Source: Thermoplasmata archaeon (GTDB lineage: Archaea; Thermoplasmatota; Thermoplasmata; Thermoplasmatales; Thermoplasmataceae). Taken from it: 11,379 nucleotides of DNA. Under the pieces are notes generated by a model. The model saw nothing but the letters and a program-made list of their open reading frames with translations. It had not been told where the DNA came from and did no database searches. The first letter of the stretch is position 1; every line of letters begins with the position of its first letter. The DNA is taken from NCBI GenBank assembly GCA_021811505.1, contig JAJZOM010000037.1, forward strand, positions 1-11,379. The letters run 5' to 3'. This document shows positions 1-7,599 of the stretch, piece after piece. A program made the position numbers and the translations under genes.

Positions 1-387
1 TTTCGATGATGAAATGCCTGTATTACTTCCTTCCAGGATCAGATTACCGCAGTCAACAGATTTTGCATTTTTAATCTGGTCGACAATTGAAAGAAGAAAC
101 TCAGGATCATCGGTTGCATCGAACAGTCTCGTTCTCCTTCCATTTATCTCCGGATCAGATATGGACTCACCATTTCCATTCTCGGAAAGTGGTATGAAAT
201 AACTTTCGGTTGAATCGTCAGTGAAGACAAGCCTGAAGATTGCAACGTATTTCCCTCTCGAGTACTCGCCGAATTTATCAAGTAAAGCATACCTGATACT
301 TTTTCCCTTGGAACCAAACCATCTCTTTCCTTGAATAAAGGAAGGAATCGAATCCTCAAGTGTTTTTTTTGCTTTCTGATCAATCAT
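1..387 (-). CDS. mak: Maltokinase, N-terminal part (cut by window edge)
   Basis: Maltokinase (Mak, also called Pep2) uses ATP to phosphorylate maltose to maltose 1-phosphate, the substrate of GlgE. Only the first 129 codons are present; the gene runs off at base 1. Residues 22-29 read RWFGSKGK, the tryptophan-rich signature of the maltokinase N-terminal cap domain. It is followed by alternating strands ending in a YFIPLSE segment near residues 64-70, as expected for the cap. The catalytic kinase lobe lies outside the window. The ATG at 387 sits inside the last codons of treS and overlaps it by 8 bases (ATGATTGA), so translational coupling is likely. An AAGGATGAT stretch upstream may serve as ribosome binding site. 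In many bacteria treS and mak are fused or adjacent, which supports the call. The assignment rests on one strong motif plus context; another aminoglycoside-kinase-fold enzyme is unlikely. Confidence 0.85.
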   Translation of the reverse strand, partial: MIDQKAKKTLEDSIPSFIQGKRWFGSKGKSIRYALLDKFGEYSRGKYVAIFRLVFTDDSTESYFIPLSENGNGESISDPEINGRRTRLFDATDDPEFLLSIVDQIKNAKSVDCGNLILEGSNTGISSSK

Positions 388-2050
388 CAACTATATCATC
401 CTTGACGTCCGGGGGCACCAGTCTAAGCCAGAAGAAACCATGTGGTGGTAATGTGAAGAAGTAAGGAAGATCCCCGATCGCAGGAAACCTCGCCTCAGTT
501 ATGACCTCAGTTGGCCTGTATCCCTTATATTTCTTTAGATCAAGCTCAACGAACGTGTGTTTCCGGGACATATTGAAAACACAGAGAATCTGGTCACCTT
601 CATATTCCCTGATATAAACGAGAGCCTTCCTGTTCTCATGTGGTATGAAATCTATGCCACCGCGGCCGAAGACGGTGTTGTATTTTTTCCTCACCCGCAG
701 CATCTTCCTCACCCAGTTCAACATTGAGCTGGATATCCTGGATTCTGATTCCACATTGACAGATTCATAGTGATAATTTGGATTTATTATAACTGGAGAA
801 TACAGGGCCTCGGTATCCGCTCTTGAAAAACCGGCATTCCTGTCGAAAGACCACTGCATGGGGGTCCTGACACCATTCCTGTCACCAAGATATATATTGT
901 CGCCCATGCCCAGTTCATCGCCATAATACAGGATTGGTGATCCTGGAATTGAAAGCAGAAGCGCATTAAGGAGTTCCAGTGATGATCTCTCATTGTCCAC
1001 GAGAGGGGCGAGTCTCCTTCTTATACCAAGGTTAAGGCGCATTTTTGGCAGCTTCGCGTATTCTGAATACATGATATCCCGTTCCTCGTCCGTTACCATT
1101 TCAAGCGTCAATTCATCATGGTTTCTGAGAAATATACCCCAGTCACATGTTGCCGGAATTGGAAGCGTCTGTTTAATTATGTCAATGATGGGGTTTCCAG
1201 ACTGTCTTGCAAGCGAAATGAATATCCTGGGCATAAGGGGAAAATTGAAACACATGTGGAATTCGTCCTCGTTTCCAAAATAGGCCTTGGCGTCAGATGG
1301 CCACTGGTTCGCTTCAGCCAGCAGGATGGTTCCAGGAAATTCAAAATCAATCATTTTCCTTATCTCCTTGAAATAGGCATGTGTCTCAGGCAGGTTTTCG
1401 CAGCTTGTGCCCTCACGCTCAAAAAGATATGGAACAGCATCGCACCTGAATCCGTCAAGCCCTTTCTTCAGCCAGAACCTGATTACATTCTTCATCTCCT
1501 CCCTCACCTCTGGGTTGTCATAGTTCAGATCAGGCTGTGATGAGTAGAACCTGTGCCAGTAATACTGCCGGCTGTTGGGCTCCCATGCCCAGTTCGATGT
1601 CTCAGTATCGATGAAGATGATGCGGGCATCCTTGTATTTCTTGTCTGTATCACTCCAGACAAACCAGTTTCTCTTTGGTGAATTACGATCTTTCTTTGCC
1701 TCCTGGAACCACTGATTCTGGTCAGATACATGGTTCAATACAAGATCCGCTATAACGCGGATTCCTGATGCATGTGCATCATCCAGGAATCTCTGGAAAT
1801 CATCCATAGTACCGTACTCAGGCTGGATCGAATAATAGTCGGATATGTCATATCCATCATCTTTTAGGGGTGATTTATAGAACGGAAGAAGCCAGATGCA
1901 ATCCACCCCGAGGGTCTTCAGATAATCCAGTTTCTGGCGCATTCCCTCAAAGTCTCCGATCCCATCATTGTTCGAATCATAGAAGCATTTTACATGGACC
2001 TCGTAAAATATAGCATCCCGGTACCATAGATTGTTGACATCATCAGGCAA
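380..2050 (-). CDS. treS: Trehalose synthase (maltose alpha-D-glucosyltransferase)
   Basis: TreS reversibly isomerises trehalose and maltose (GH13 subfamily 16) and acts in the cytosol. The 556-residue protein opens with the hallmark LWYRDAIFYEVHVK (8-21) and the calcium-loop sequence DSNNDGIGDF (25-34). Conserved GH13 region I is ADLVLNH (101-107). The nucleophile is Asp204 in GFRCDAVPYL, the acid/base is Glu246 in LLAEANQWP, and the transition-state stabiliser is Asp312 in FLRNHDELT. The 42-residue step from nucleophile to acid/base matches my recollection of mycobacterial TreS. GDRNGVRTPMQW (389-400) is also typical, and a beta-sandwich domain C follows. The start is TTG at 2050. No in-frame ATG exists before residue 37, and an AGGTGA ribosome binding site lies 11-12 bases upstream, inside the end of glgE. 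The frame continues that of glgE after one TAG codon. All catalytic residues are present, so activity is expected. Confidence 0.96.
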   Translation of the reverse strand: MPDDVNNLWYRDAIFYEVHVKCFYDSNNDGIGDFEGMRQKLDYLKTLGVDCIWLLPFYKSPLKDDGYDISDYYSIQPEYGTMDDFQRFLDDAHASGIRVIADLVLNHVSDQNQWFQEAKKDRNSPKRNWFVWSDTDKKYKDARIIFIDTETSNWAWEPNSRQYYWHRFYSSQPDLNYDNPEVREEMKNVIRFWLKKGLDGFRCDAVPYLFEREGTSCENLPETHAYFKEIRKMIDFEFPGTILLAEANQWPSDAKAYFGNEDEFHMCFNFPLMPRIFISLARQSGNPIIDIIKQTLPIPATCDWGIFLRNHDELTLEMVTDEERDIMYSEYAKLPKMRLNLGIRRRLAPLVDNERSSLELLNALLLSIPGSPILYYGDELGMGDNIYLGDRNGVRTPMQWSFDRNAGFSRADTEALYSPVIINPNYHYESVNVESESRISSSMLNWVRKMLRVRKKYNTVFGRGGIDFIPHENRKALVYIREYEGDQILCVFNMSRKHTFVELDLKKYKGYRPTEVITEARFPAIGDLPYFFTLPPHGFFWLRLVPPDVKDDIVDD

Positions 2051-2053
2051 TAT

Positions 2054-3955
2054 CTACCGCCTCACCTTATATACAACAGCAGGTTTAACTCCAGGTGCCA
2101 GTGACACCACGAGATTCCTGCCTGTGAGGTAGAATGATCCGCCAATATAAATATCCTCCAGTTGGTATCTCTCGCCTTCTTTTATATTTTCCAGCTCTAT
2201 TGGCAGGACAAGATTTGATGTATGGGATTCAAATGGGTTGATGTTAACTGCAACATATGCAGATTCACCTGTTGTCTCATTTAACCTCCTGAAAAATATT
2301 ATGTTTGGGTTTGAAGACGTGAGAAATGTGACATTTATCTTGCCTTGAAAAGCACTCTCCTGCCTCCTGATCTGATTGATCCTTGATATGATGGATCTTA
2401 TGTTTCCCGGCGCAAACCAGTCCCTCTTCTTTATCTCGTATTTCTCTGAATTCATGTATTCTTCCTTACCAGGTATAGCTGCATTCTCGCAGAGTTCATA
2501 GCCGCTGTAAATTCCCCATAGCGGTGATAGAAAACCTGCAAGAATGGCCCTCATTATGAACGCATTTCTTCCGCCCGTCTGCAGAACAACTGGCAGAATA
2601 TCCGGCGTGTTTGTGAACAGCATGGGCCTGAAATAGCTGGATAGATCCTGACCGGATAATTCAGTGAAATATTCCTTTATCTCGAAATCATAATTTCTCC
2701 ATGTGAAATATGTGTATGATTCTGTAAAACCCGCCTTGGAAAGAGCATACATGAGCTTGGGCCTGGTGAATGCCTCTGACAGAAAGACAACGTCTGGATG
2801 GTCCTTTTTAATGGAATTGAGGCACCATTCCCAGAAATCTAGTGGCTTGGTGTGTGGGTTGTCAACCCTGAAAATCCTGATGCCATGATCAATCCAGAAT
2901 TCAAAAATACTTTTCAGCTCTTCCCAGAGATCCTTTTCATTTGGTATCTCAAAATTGAGCGGATAAATATCATAATATTTTTTTGGGGGATTCTCTGCAT
3001 ACCTGATCGAACCATCCTCCCTGTGCCTGAACCATTCCGGGTGTTCTTTGACATAAGGATGATCAGGTGAACACTGGAATGCAATGTCAAGCGCCACCTC
3101 CATACCTCTTTTTCTTGCTTCTTCCAGGAATCGGGCAAAGTCTTCCATCGCACCAAGATCACGGTTAATCGATTTGTGACCGCCATCCTTGTTACCTATG
3201 GCCCACGGGCTCCCCGGATCATTGGGAGTTACAACACGGGAACCATTCTTTCCAACCCTGTTTGTAATGCCAATAGGATGAATTGGCGTAAGATAAACGA
3301 CATCAAAACCCATCTCCTTGATATCATCAAGCCTGTTTATGCAATCCCTGAATGTGCCGGATTTATCTGGGTCAGAACCCTGTGATCTTGGAAATATCTC
3401 ATACCATGATGCGAACCCCGCGTATACAGGATCGGAGAAAACCTGGTATTCATCAGATTCTGACAGGTCATGCCGGGGAAAATATTTTCTAAGATCGGAA
3501 TATATGTTATCAGGCAAAACAAATTTGTTGATTGATGTAACTGGGTCCTTTTCCAGGTCTTCAAGGAAACCTTTCAAGTTGCTGTTACCACGAAGGGTTT
3601 TCTTTATCAGGTTAAGATCCTCCTTTATCTCCTCACCTGCATCAAGCCACTTCTTGCAGTCCGCCATAAGCGTGGAAACCTGATCATGCCATGCAACTAT
3701 CTTGTATCTATAGAAACCTGTCCTTTCAGCTGTGAACCTACCCGACCAGGAATCATTATCCACAAATTCAAGGGACGAGGAACGCCATTTCTTTTCTGAA
3801 TCATGACGGAACATAATAGCGGCATCTATCCTTGAGGTACTATGCGAAATTATGTCACATTTAACTATCACATCCTCTCCCGCAGTGACCTTTGCGTACC
3901 TCTTTCCATTATCAACAGAAGGTTTTACGTTCTCTACCCAGATTTCACCTTTCAT
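2054..3955 (-). CDS. glgE: Alpha-1,4-glucan:maltose-1-phosphate maltosyltransferase
   Basis: GlgE (GH13 subfamily 3) transfers maltosyl units from maltose 1-phosphate to the non-reducing end of an alpha-1,4-glucan. Numbered from the ATG at 3955 (633 residues), an N-terminal beta-sandwich (about 5-95) and a helical insert (about 100-165) precede the catalytic barrel. The barrel holds the nucleophile Asp365 in FRVDNPHTKP, the acid/base Glu394 in LSEAFTRP, and the third acid Asp452 in NTPDIL. NPPKKYYDIYPLNF (322-335) carries Asn322, Lys325 and Tyr327, at the spacing of the phosphate-contacting residues of Streptomyces GlgE. This separates GlgE from ordinary amylases. SPLWGIYSGYELCEN (477-491) is another family block. 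Start choice: the frame opens at TTG 3982, but ATG 3961 and ATG 3955 are better. A GTGAT element sits 4 bases before 3955, and the homologous N-terminus begins there. The gene overlaps the end of glgB by 11 bases and ends in TAG. Confidence 0.95.
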   Translation of the reverse strand: MKGEIWVENVKPSVDNGKRYAKVTAGEDVIVKCDIISHSTSRIDAAIMFRHDSEKKWRSSSLEFVDNDSWSGRFTAERTGFYRYKIVAWHDQVSTLMADCKKWLDAGEEIKEDLNLIKKTLRGNSNLKGFLEDLEKDPVTSINKFVLPDNIYSDLRKYFPRHDLSESDEYQVFSDPVYAGFASWYEIFPRSQGSDPDKSGTFRDCINRLDDIKEMGFDVVYLTPIHPIGITNRVGKNGSRVVTPNDPGSPWAIGNKDGGHKSINRDLGAMEDFARFLEEARKRGMEVALDIAFQCSPDHPYVKEHPEWFRHREDGSIRYAENPPKKYYDIYPLNFEIPNEKDLWEELKSIFEFWIDHGIRIFRVDNPHTKPLDFWEWCLNSIKKDHPDVVFLSEAFTRPKLMYALSKAGFTESYTYFTWRNYDFEIKEYFTELSGQDLSSYFRPMLFTNTPDILPVVLQTGGRNAFIMRAILAGFLSPLWGIYSGYELCENAAIPGKEEYMNSEKYEIKKRDWFAPGNIRSIISRINQIRRQESAFQGKINVTFLTSSNPNIIFFRRLNETTGESAYVAVNINPFESHTSNLVLPIELENIKEGERYQLEDIYIGGSFYLTGRNLVVSLAPGVKPAVVYKVRR

Positions 3956-6113
3956 CTTCATCACTTGTAAATCTGAATACAACAGACGATAATGGCGGAA
4001 GAGTCAGGTTTATGCTGTTATTCCTGCCATGTGATGCCACAGCATCAGAATGAACACCGCCGAAGTTACCCATGTTGCTTCCACCGTAGATTTCTGAGTC
4101 GCTGTTAAGTATTTCTTTATAAAAACCTTCCCTTGGTACGCCAATCCTGTAGTTCACTCTTGGAACGGGGGTTAGATTGAAAACTGCGAGTATGAAACCA
4201 TCATTTCCTGTTTTTCTTATAAAGCTGAAAACTGATTGGTTATAGTCGGAGAAATCTATCCACTCGAACCCGGATGGATCCTGGTCTGATATCGAAAGAT
4301 TATTGTTTGTGTAAATGGTTAGAGCATCCCTGAAGAACCTTATCAGCCTGGCATTGTAGAAATAGGATGCCTGTTCCCATCTCAACCCTTCCTTTACGTT
4401 CCACTCTTCATGCTGGCCCCATTCTGATCCCATGAATACCAGTTTCTTTCCGGGGCTGAGGAACATGAATGCATACAGGCACCTCAGATTGGCCATCTTC
4501 TGCCATTCATCTCCTGGCATTTTTGTAAACAGGCTGCCTTTCATGTGAACCACCTCATCATGCGAAAGTGGAAGTATGAAGGACTCGCTGAAAGCATACC
4601 AGATTGTGAACGTGATAAGGTTCTGGTGATATTTCCTGTATACAGGATCTAATGAGAAATATTCAAGCGTGTCATGCATCCATCCCATATTCCATTTGAA
4701 ATCAAAGCCAAGTCCACCTGCCTCAAGTGAATTTGTAACCCCGGGCCATGCTGTTGATTCTTCCGCTATTGTTATTACATATGGATAAGTGCTGTGCAGG
4801 AAGGAATTCAATTCCCTGAAGAAAGATATTGAGTCAAGGTTCTCCCTTCCACCGTAGATATTCGGTACCCATTCGCCCTCCTTTCTTGAATAATCCAGAT
4901 AGAGCATGGAGCTTACTGCATCTATCCTGATACCATCAGCATGGAAAACGTCGATCCAGTATACCGCATTCGAGAGAACGTAATTCCTTACCTCGTATCT
5001 TGCGAGATTGAATATTCTTGTTCCCCAGTCAGGATGCTTTCCCAGTCTCGGGTCTGCGTGATCATAAAGGTGCGTGCCGTCAAAGTTGTAGAGGCCGTAC
5101 TCATCCTCTGGAAAATGAGCCGGGACCCAGTCCAGGATGACGCCAATGTTGTTTTTATGACATTCGTTAATGAACCACATGTAATCCTCCGGGGTACCAT
5201 ATCTCGAAGTCGGGGCGTAATAGTTGACGACCTGGTATCCCCATGACTCGTCAAGAGGATGTTCCATTATCGGCATCATTTCTATATGCGTGAAACCCAG
5301 ATCTTTAACATAGTTGATCAGATCGTTGCCAAAATCCCTTATGTTCATGAAATCCCTGTTATCCCATGGACGCTTCCATGAACCCAGGTGGATCTCATAG
5401 ATAGAAATAGGTGACTTCCTGGATTGATGGTTGTTTCTTGTCTGTATCCACCCGGAATCTGTCCACTCATAATCCAGATCAGTCACAATGGATGCCGTTC
5501 TTGGTCTCTCTTCCATGTAAAAGGAAAAAGGATCCGATTTCATTTCGACCTGTCCACTTTGAAATTTAATTGCATACTTGTAAAACGCATTGTGTTTGAG
5601 GTCGGGTATGAAGATCTCCCAGATACCTGAATCATTGACATTTTCCATGGGATACCTGCGGTGATCCCAGAAATTGAAATCACCCACGACCGAGACAGCC
5701 CTGGCATTTGGTGCCCAGACAATGAATCTCACGCCGCTAATTCCATCTCTCTTCTCTACATGTGCACCAAAGGTTCTGTATGCATATTTCAGCTGACCTT
5801 CCTTAAAGAGATAGATATCATCTGGACTGATTTCAGGCCTGAAGGAATATGGGTAGACCTCACTGTGTTCTTGGTTATCCTTTCCGTTGTAATATACGCG
5901 ATAATGCGCGTTTTCTGGCATATCATCAAATACAGCCTCAAAGACCTGATTGCCTTTATCAGATGCCAACTTTCTCGATCCTGATACCTCAATTGAAACA
6001 TCGGTTGCTTCGGGGATAAACACTCTTACTAGAAAATTGTCTTTCTGCCTGAATGTTCCCAATAAATTGAAAGGTCTCCCATGTTCGAAATTAATTAATT
6101 CATCACCATACAA
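3945..6113 (-). CDS. glgB: 1,4-alpha-glucan branching enzyme, bacterial type
   Basis: GlgB cuts alpha-1,4-glucan chains and rejoins them by alpha-1,6 links, branching the polymer made by GlgE. Counted from TTG 6113 (722 residues), there are two N-terminal beta-sandwich modules: an N1 domain at about 17-92 and a CBM48 at about 111-212 with GVRFIVWAPNA and VVGDFNFW. The GH13_9 barrel follows. Catalytic residues are Asp328 and His333 (LDWVPAHFP), Arg396 and nucleophile Asp398 (GIRIDAVSS), acid/base Glu451 (IAEEST), and His518-Asp519 (LSHDEVVH). Each sits 7 positions before the E. coli GlgB numbering that I recall, so the barrel aligns without gaps. SWGYQVVNYYAPTSRYG (290-306) is diagnostic. Start choice: an in-frame TAA closes the frame just upstream; TTG 6122 overlaps the AAGGAT ribosome binding site, whereas TTG 6113 lies 8-9 bases behind it. 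This is the bacterial GH13 enzyme, not the GH57 branching enzyme found in some archaea. It heads the operon. Confidence 0.96.
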   Translation of the reverse strand: MYGDELINFEHGRPFNLLGTFRQKDNFLVRVFIPEATDVSIEVSGSRKLASDKGNQVFEAVFDDMPENAHYRVYYNGKDNQEHSEVYPYSFRPEISPDDIYLFKEGQLKYAYRTFGAHVEKRDGISGVRFIVWAPNARAVSVVGDFNFWDHRRYPMENVNDSGIWEIFIPDLKHNAFYKYAIKFQSGQVEMKSDPFSFYMEERPRTASIVTDLDYEWTDSGWIQTRNNHQSRKSPISIYEIHLGSWKRPWDNRDFMNIRDFGNDLINYVKDLGFTHIEMMPIMEHPLDESWGYQVVNYYAPTSRYGTPEDYMWFINECHKNNIGVILDWVPAHFPEDEYGLYNFDGTHLYDHADPRLGKHPDWGTRIFNLARYEVRNYVLSNAVYWIDVFHADGIRIDAVSSMLYLDYSRKEGEWVPNIYGGRENLDSISFFRELNSFLHSTYPYVITIAEESTAWPGVTNSLEAGGLGFDFKWNMGWMHDTLEYFSLDPVYRKYHQNLITFTIWYAFSESFILPLSHDEVVHMKGSLFTKMPGDEWQKMANLRCLYAFMFLSPGKKLVFMGSEWGQHEEWNVKEGLRWEQASYFYNARLIRFFRDALTIYTNNNLSISDQDPSGFEWIDFSDYNQSVFSFIRKTGNDGFILAVFNLTPVPRVNYRIGVPREGFYKEILNSDSEIYGGSNMGNFGGVHSDAVASHGRNNSINLTLPPLSSVVFRFTSDEDER

Positions 6114-6134
6114 ATTTATCAATCCTTAGATAAA

Positions 6135-6149
6135 ATGAAATTGTTTCAT
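6135..6149. promoter_or_regulatory. Perfect 15-base palindrome upstream of glgB, possible operator
   Basis: The site reads ATGAAA-TTG-TTTCAT, two perfect 6-base arms around 3 bases, ending 13 bases before the first possible glgB start codon. A weak TATA-like stretch (CTTAAAAC, minus strand, 6159-6152) lies just upstream, which would place transcription start near 6130. The palindrome would then sit between promoter and start, where a repressor could block transcription. A stronger T-rich alternative (CTTTTATG, about 6199-6192) would leave it in the leader. The regulator is unknown and no second copy was seen in the window. Confidence 0.35.
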
Positions 6150-6231
6150 CTGTTTTAAGTTTTATCGGGTTATTCTTTCTGCAGGATCTATCATAAAAGT
6201 ATTCTTTTCTAGAAGGCAATTCATCGTTTTC

Positions 6232-7035
6232 CTATTTTTTTAGTCTCCTATAGTTCCTCAGCCTATTTCCAACCTTTTTGTACGGAAACAGTATTGCGCC
6301 AAATATTATGAACAATGAAGCGAATAGAAAATAATATGAGTCCTTTGCAACTTCGTTATATTCTGGCCACTGCCCGTACAGCCGCAATAGGTTTAATTTT
6401 ATGAGGCCGAACCATGGAATATCCCAGAAGGCAACTCCCAGTATGTTATTAGAATTGACAGGTGCGCTAGTAATCCCCACATTCTGGTCCGCAGCAATAT
6501 ATGCGGATAAACTTGAATTGAATTCATCAGAAACCGCAAGGTTATGATCCCCCATCGTTATGAAACCACTTTCGTTTACAAAACTTGAAATATATACGAC
6601 AAGGTTTCTATGGCTGTATCCTGCATTGTCAATTAAGACATAATCCCTTGTTACTTTCATCCAGCTCTGATTATGATAACCCTGAACTACAGGAGAAGAA
6701 TTATTCCAGGAAAGATAAAACATTGCTCGGTGAATTATAGTCAAACCGCTGGAGCTTCTATAAAGAATCACATTTCCATATTCACTATAACTCTTATAGC
6801 CCATTTCACGGCCCACAACATATGTAATTATGTTATCCGGTACCTGTGATACCTTCTTTACAAATACTATGTCTCCAACATTGATGGTACCTGGTGTCCA
6901 GTAATCTGAATGCGTCATGCTATCAGATGCAACGACACTAATGGGCGGGAATTCCTGAGTATAAGCAAGTAATACGGTAATAAATATCAGGATTGTTAAA
7001 ACTGCAATTATTTTAATCAATCTTGCCCTTTTCAC
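6232..7035 (-). CDS. Type I signal peptidase, archaeal/ER type (S26B)
   Basis: This membrane-bound serine protease removes signal peptides from exported proteins on the outer face of the cytoplasmic membrane. The 267 residues start with a basic segment (MKRARLIK) and a transmembrane helix (about 8-25). The catalytic Ser39 lies in VVASDSMTH. His102 in IIHRAMF replaces the lysine of bacterial enzymes, as is normal for archaeal and ER peptidases. MGDHNLAVSD supplies Asp163 and Asp170. A second helix (about 232-250) is followed by a basic tail (KKVGNRLRNYRRLKK), predicting both ends in the cytosol. The start is GTG at 7035; no in-frame ATG or Shine-Dalgarno sequence was found just upstream. A TATA-like AATATTAA at 7068-7061 is centred about 29 bases before it, which suits a leaderless transcript. 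The gene lies 105 bases after marR and 109 bases before glgB, so it is probably transcribed by itself. Its stop is TAG. Confidence 0.88.
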   Translation of the reverse strand: MKRARLIKIIAVLTILIFITVLLAYTQEFPPISVVASDSMTHSDYWTPGTINVGDIVFVKKVSQVPDNIITYVVGREMGYKSYSEYGNVILYRSSSGLTIIHRAMFYLSWNNSSPVVQGYHNQSWMKVTRDYVLIDNAGYSHRNLVVYISSFVNESGFITMGDHNLAVSDEFNSSLSAYIAADQNVGITSAPVNSNNILGVAFWDIPWFGLIKLNLLRLYGQWPEYNEVAKDSYYFLFASLFIIFGAILFPYKKVGNRLRNYRRLKK

Positions 7036-7060
7036 AGATGGGTTACTGAATGTTGTCGCA

Positions 7061-7068
7061 TTAATATT
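7061..7068 (-). promoter_or_regulatory. TATA-like box for the signal peptidase gene
   Basis: The minus-strand sequence AATATTAA, preceded by the purine-rich CAGGA, is centred about 29 bases before the GTG start. This fits, at the long end, the 25-30 base distance from archaeal TATA box to transcription start, implying a leader of few or no bases. The absence of a ribosome binding site agrees with this. The match is short and unproven. Confidence 0.35.
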
Positions 7069-7126
7069 TCCTGACCAAACATTCCCATCCGTAAATTATT
7101 CCTGCACACGAATCTGTTTCACCACT

Positions 7127-7147
7127 TAAATAAACAATTTTTATTTA
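7127..7147. repeat. AT-only inverted repeat over the marR stop codon
   Basis: TAAATAAA and TTTATTTA form 8-base arms around a 5-base loop (CAATT). The repeat contains the TAA stop of the marR gene. It could weakly terminate the MFS-marR transcript or bind a protein, but an arm made only of A and T can also arise by chance in such DNA. Confidence 0.35.
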
Positions 7148-7599
7148 CTGGATTTTCCAACTGGCGCGTTCCTCTCTGCAATTGAATTCTTCAATGTCTC
7201 TAAACTCTTCAGAAGATTCTCCGCTGAGGAATCATCTATTCCTGAAAGACACTGTTTGATAAAATCCAGATGAAGTTTCTTTGCCTCCTTAAATCTCCTC
7301 ATACCGGAATCGGTAATGATAAGATCTATCTTCCTTCGATCCTCGCTGCTTCTTCTTCTGACAACAAGTCCCTGTTTCTCAAGATTATCAATTATCCCTG
7401 TAATCCATCCTTGTGTGACATTAGTCAGAGAGGCCATTCTTACCATTGTTGTGGGTCCATTTTCCGAGAGATTTCTGAGAACACTGTAACTCGTGCTGTC
7501 CAGGTTAACTGAAGAGAAGTTAGAATCCACCGATCTTTTCCATAATTTCCAGGTTTCAACAAACGCTCTCCATATCTTTATGGAATTGTCATCGCTCAT
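7141..7599 (-). CDS. MarR-family transcriptional regulator
   Basis: This is a dimeric winged-helix repressor, probably controlling the exporter gene it overlaps. In 152 residues it shows the full MarR layout: N-terminal dimerisation helices (about 5-30), TSYSVLRNLSENGPTTMVRMA (36-56) leading into the helix-turn-helix, a recognition helix at about 61-75 (VTQGWITGIIDNLEK), and a wing with RRRSSEDRRKIDLIITDSG (81-99) containing the family DRR..D....T..G pattern. A C-terminal dimerisation helix follows. The ATG start overlaps the exporter stop as ATGA, so the two are translated together, and the regulator level should follow that of the pump. Ligand and operator are unknown. The inverted repeat at 9469-9493, in front of the cassette, is the best operator candidate in the window. 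Confidence 0.93.
   Translation of the reverse strand: MSDDNSIKIWRAFVETWKLWKRSVDSNFSSVNLDSTSYSVLRNLSENGPTTMVRMASLTNVTQGWITGIIDNLEKQGLVVRRRSSEDRRKIDLIITDSGMRRFKEAKKLHLDFIKQCLSGIDDSSAENLLKSLETLKNSIAERNAPVGKSSK

Noticed and set aside
144..383. 79-codon minus-strand frame at the start of mak
   Set aside because: The neighbouring frame from ATG 387 stays open to the window edge and carries the maltokinase RWFGSKGK motif, so this frame is a shadow.
1118..1540. 140-codon open frame on the plus strand inside treS
   Set aside because: It is antisense to a fully conserved TreS, shows no known motif, and has a shadow-like composition.
2054..6113. Possibility that GlgE or GlgB is an ordinary alpha-amylase or pullulanase
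   Set aside because: The NPPKKY phosphate-site motif and NTPDIL block are specific to GlgE. The two N-terminal beta modules with DWVPAHFP and AEEST are specific to GlgB.
6223..6229. Third copy of the AAACGAT/ATCGTTT heptamer, just after the signal peptidase gene
   Set aside because: It is a single half-site. One or two chance copies are expected in a window of this size on two strands.
6113..6234. The signal peptidase frame stays open for about 40 codons after its TAG, which with the glgE TAG hinted at amber recoding
   Set aside because: The protein already ends properly after its second membrane span and basic tail. The extra residues resemble no domain, and an open run of this length is not rare.
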